Source of the DNA: Tissierellales bacterium
GTDB taxonomy: Bacteria; Bacillota; Clostridia; Tissierellales; VENL01
Assembly: GCA_028280805.1 (NCBI GenBank)
Contig: JANQLB010000107.1
Span: forward strand, 1-33,532
Reading direction: 5' to 3'
DNA length: 33,532 nucleotides
Shown here: positions 32,686 to 33,532 of the stretch, in pieces
Numbering within the stretch: the stretch's first letter is position 1
How the letters are laid out: every line of letters begins with the position of its first letter
Position numbers and translations under genes: made by a program
The notes under the pieces: generated by a model
Databases searched by the model: none
Told to the model about the DNA's origin: nothing
The model's input: the letters and a program-made list of their open reading frames with translations, nothing else

Positions 32686-33532
32686 TCAATTATCTTCATA
32701 TGCTCTAACATAGTTAATCCAGTCATTTTTCAATTCTTCCAGACTTTTTTTATATAATTCTTCATATTTAGTATATAGGTCTTTAGCTTCATATACTTCC
32801 ATGAACTTTTCTATTCCATATTCATCAATTAAATATTTACTAAATGAATAACTTAATAAATAAAACGCCTTTCTGGTTTCAATATCCGAAGTAGTTACAT
32901 CTATATCTTTTGGAATACCTTCTGTCCCTATATTCATAATTACATCTATATTATTTTCAATATGTTCTTCTAATAAAAACTGCTTTGATAAAGGAATTAT
33001 TGGTTCTCCTTTATTAAAGATTGATGGGTTTTTTCCTATAGTATCCTGTATATATGATGCTAAACCTTCTCTTAAACTTAAGGAACTGTAGTACGGAGTA
33101 ATAAGGTGTGTTATTTCATGGGCTATAGGAGCACGATTATATTCAAGAGAATCTTTCCTTAATTTTAATTCTAATCGTAGATATTTATAATGATTATATC
33201 CCCCTTTAACATGTGAAACCCAATATGTAACACCAATCTTAATCTTAAATTCAAAATCATCTCCATGTTTTTCTTTATAATTTTCTTTCCAATTAGATCT
33301 ACCCACATACTGACTAATAGCATCTACGTAATAATCGACATCTAGCAGAAAATCTTCAACATTTTCAAAACCACTACCTTCTAGATTAATACTTTCCCAA
33401 TCTAATTTATCAATCTTACCGTATTCAGAAATATAATAACCATTTTCTTCATATACTGTGAAAGTTTCGCTTTTTTCAGTTGATAAATTATTATATATTA
33501 CAATACAACCCACTATAATAAGTATAAATATT
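32686..33532 (-). CDS. Zinc metallopeptidase-like protein, 5' end cut by window
   Basis: The frame is open to the window edge, so the start is missing; at least 281 residues are present. Upstream of the GTG at 33511-33513 the residues are IFILII, so with VGC that follows this is the end of a signal peptide with a lipobox-like LIIVGC, and the protein is probably a membrane-anchored lipoprotein. The catalytic motif HEITH (His132, Glu133, His136 counted from the GTG) is followed by Glu149 in LREGLASY, the gluzincin pattern of peptidase-MA-like proteins. The C-terminal part (about 205-275) is a helical segment with FYLLSYSFSKYLIDEYG. The substrate is unknown. Confidence 0.8.
   Translation of the reverse strand, partial: IFILIIVGCIVIYNNLSTEKSETFTVYEENGYYISEYGKIDKLDWESINLEGSGFENVEDFLLDVDYYVDAISQYVGRSNWKENYKEKHGDDFEFKIKIGVTYWVSHVKGGYNHYKYLRLELKLRKDSLEYNRAPIAHEITHLITPYYSSLSLREGLASYIQDTIGKNPSIFNKGEPIIPLSKQFLLEEHIENNIDVIMNIGTEGIPKDIDVTTSDIETRKAFYLLSYSFSKYLIDEYGIEKFMEVYEAKDLYTKYEELYKKSLEELKNDWINYVRAYEDN

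Noticed and set aside
1..33532. tRNA genes, CRISPR arrays, prophage or replication origin
   Set aside because: No cloverleaf with CCA-type ends, no regularly spaced repeats, no phage structural or integrase genes and no DnaA-box cluster were seen on either strand.

Overview
The window is AT-rich DNA with short intergenic gaps, strong GGAGG-type ribosome binding sites and several TTG starts. It encodes an adenosylcobalamin-dependent ribonucleotide reductase, a T-box-controlled type 2 isoleucyl-tRNA synthetase, a YhaM-like nuclease, a PrsA-like foldase and SpoOB-type and NarL-type two-component systems. Together these point to an anaerobic low-GC Firmicute of the Clostridia/Tissierellia type. 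The species cannot be named from the sequence. Most genes lie on the minus strand. There is no rRNA or tRNA gene, CRISPR array or intact transposase.

Layout. 1-704: an RNHCP zinc-ribbon gene, with a strong hairpin 3' of it and a compact, relatively GC-rich, probably structured RNA element 5' of it. 701-3615: transketolase and a DMT exporter in one minus-strand operon. 3990-6039: plus-strand operon of a MATE exporter and a SanA/YdcF-like protein. 6070-8360: SpoOB-type histidine kinase, NfeD-like membrane protein and LytTR response regulator. 8683-13985: a self-contained signalling and export block, made of a kinase/NarL-type regulator pair with its own promoter and terminator, then an ABC ATPase and two ABC-2 permeases with their own terminator. 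Near-identical hairpins in opposite orientation lie outside both ends of this block. 14207-17689: ileS with terminator, T-box leader and promoter. 17729-20905: signal peptidase I, YhaM-like nuclease and a second MATE exporter. 21174-22962: an unrecognised five-helix membrane protein and a glutaredoxin. 23151-24493: DUF2785 protein and a bacterial PH-domain protein. 24713-30891: PrsA-like lipoprotein, NrdJ with promoter and two NrdR boxes, a DUF4015 glycoside-hydrolase-like secreted protein, a thioredoxin-fold protein and a HIT protein. 30892-32685: a decayed accessory patch holding an APH-fold kinase between two gene remnants and an imperfect 27-bp direct repeat. 32686-33532: a zinc metallopeptidase cut off by the window end.

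How the genes fit together. The central part concerns the cell envelope: two MATE pumps, a DMT exporter, an ABC-2 exporter with its own sensor, a second sensor system enclosing NfeD, signal peptidase, and a foldase. The right-hand part concerns dNTP supply and thiol redox: NrdJ ends in a shuttle cysteine pair that needs a thioredoxin or glutaredoxin, and both kinds of protein are encoded nearby.

The observations most worth a second look are: the swapped GXHH signature in IleRS, a feature known from mupirocin hyper-resistant IleRS2; the 410-704 element, part of which resembles a 16S rRNA segment; the tandem NrdR boxes over the nrdJ promoter; the inverted repeat lying between the -35 and -10 of the kinase/regulator promoter; the oppositely oriented hairpins around the ABC block; and the gene remnants around the APH gene.
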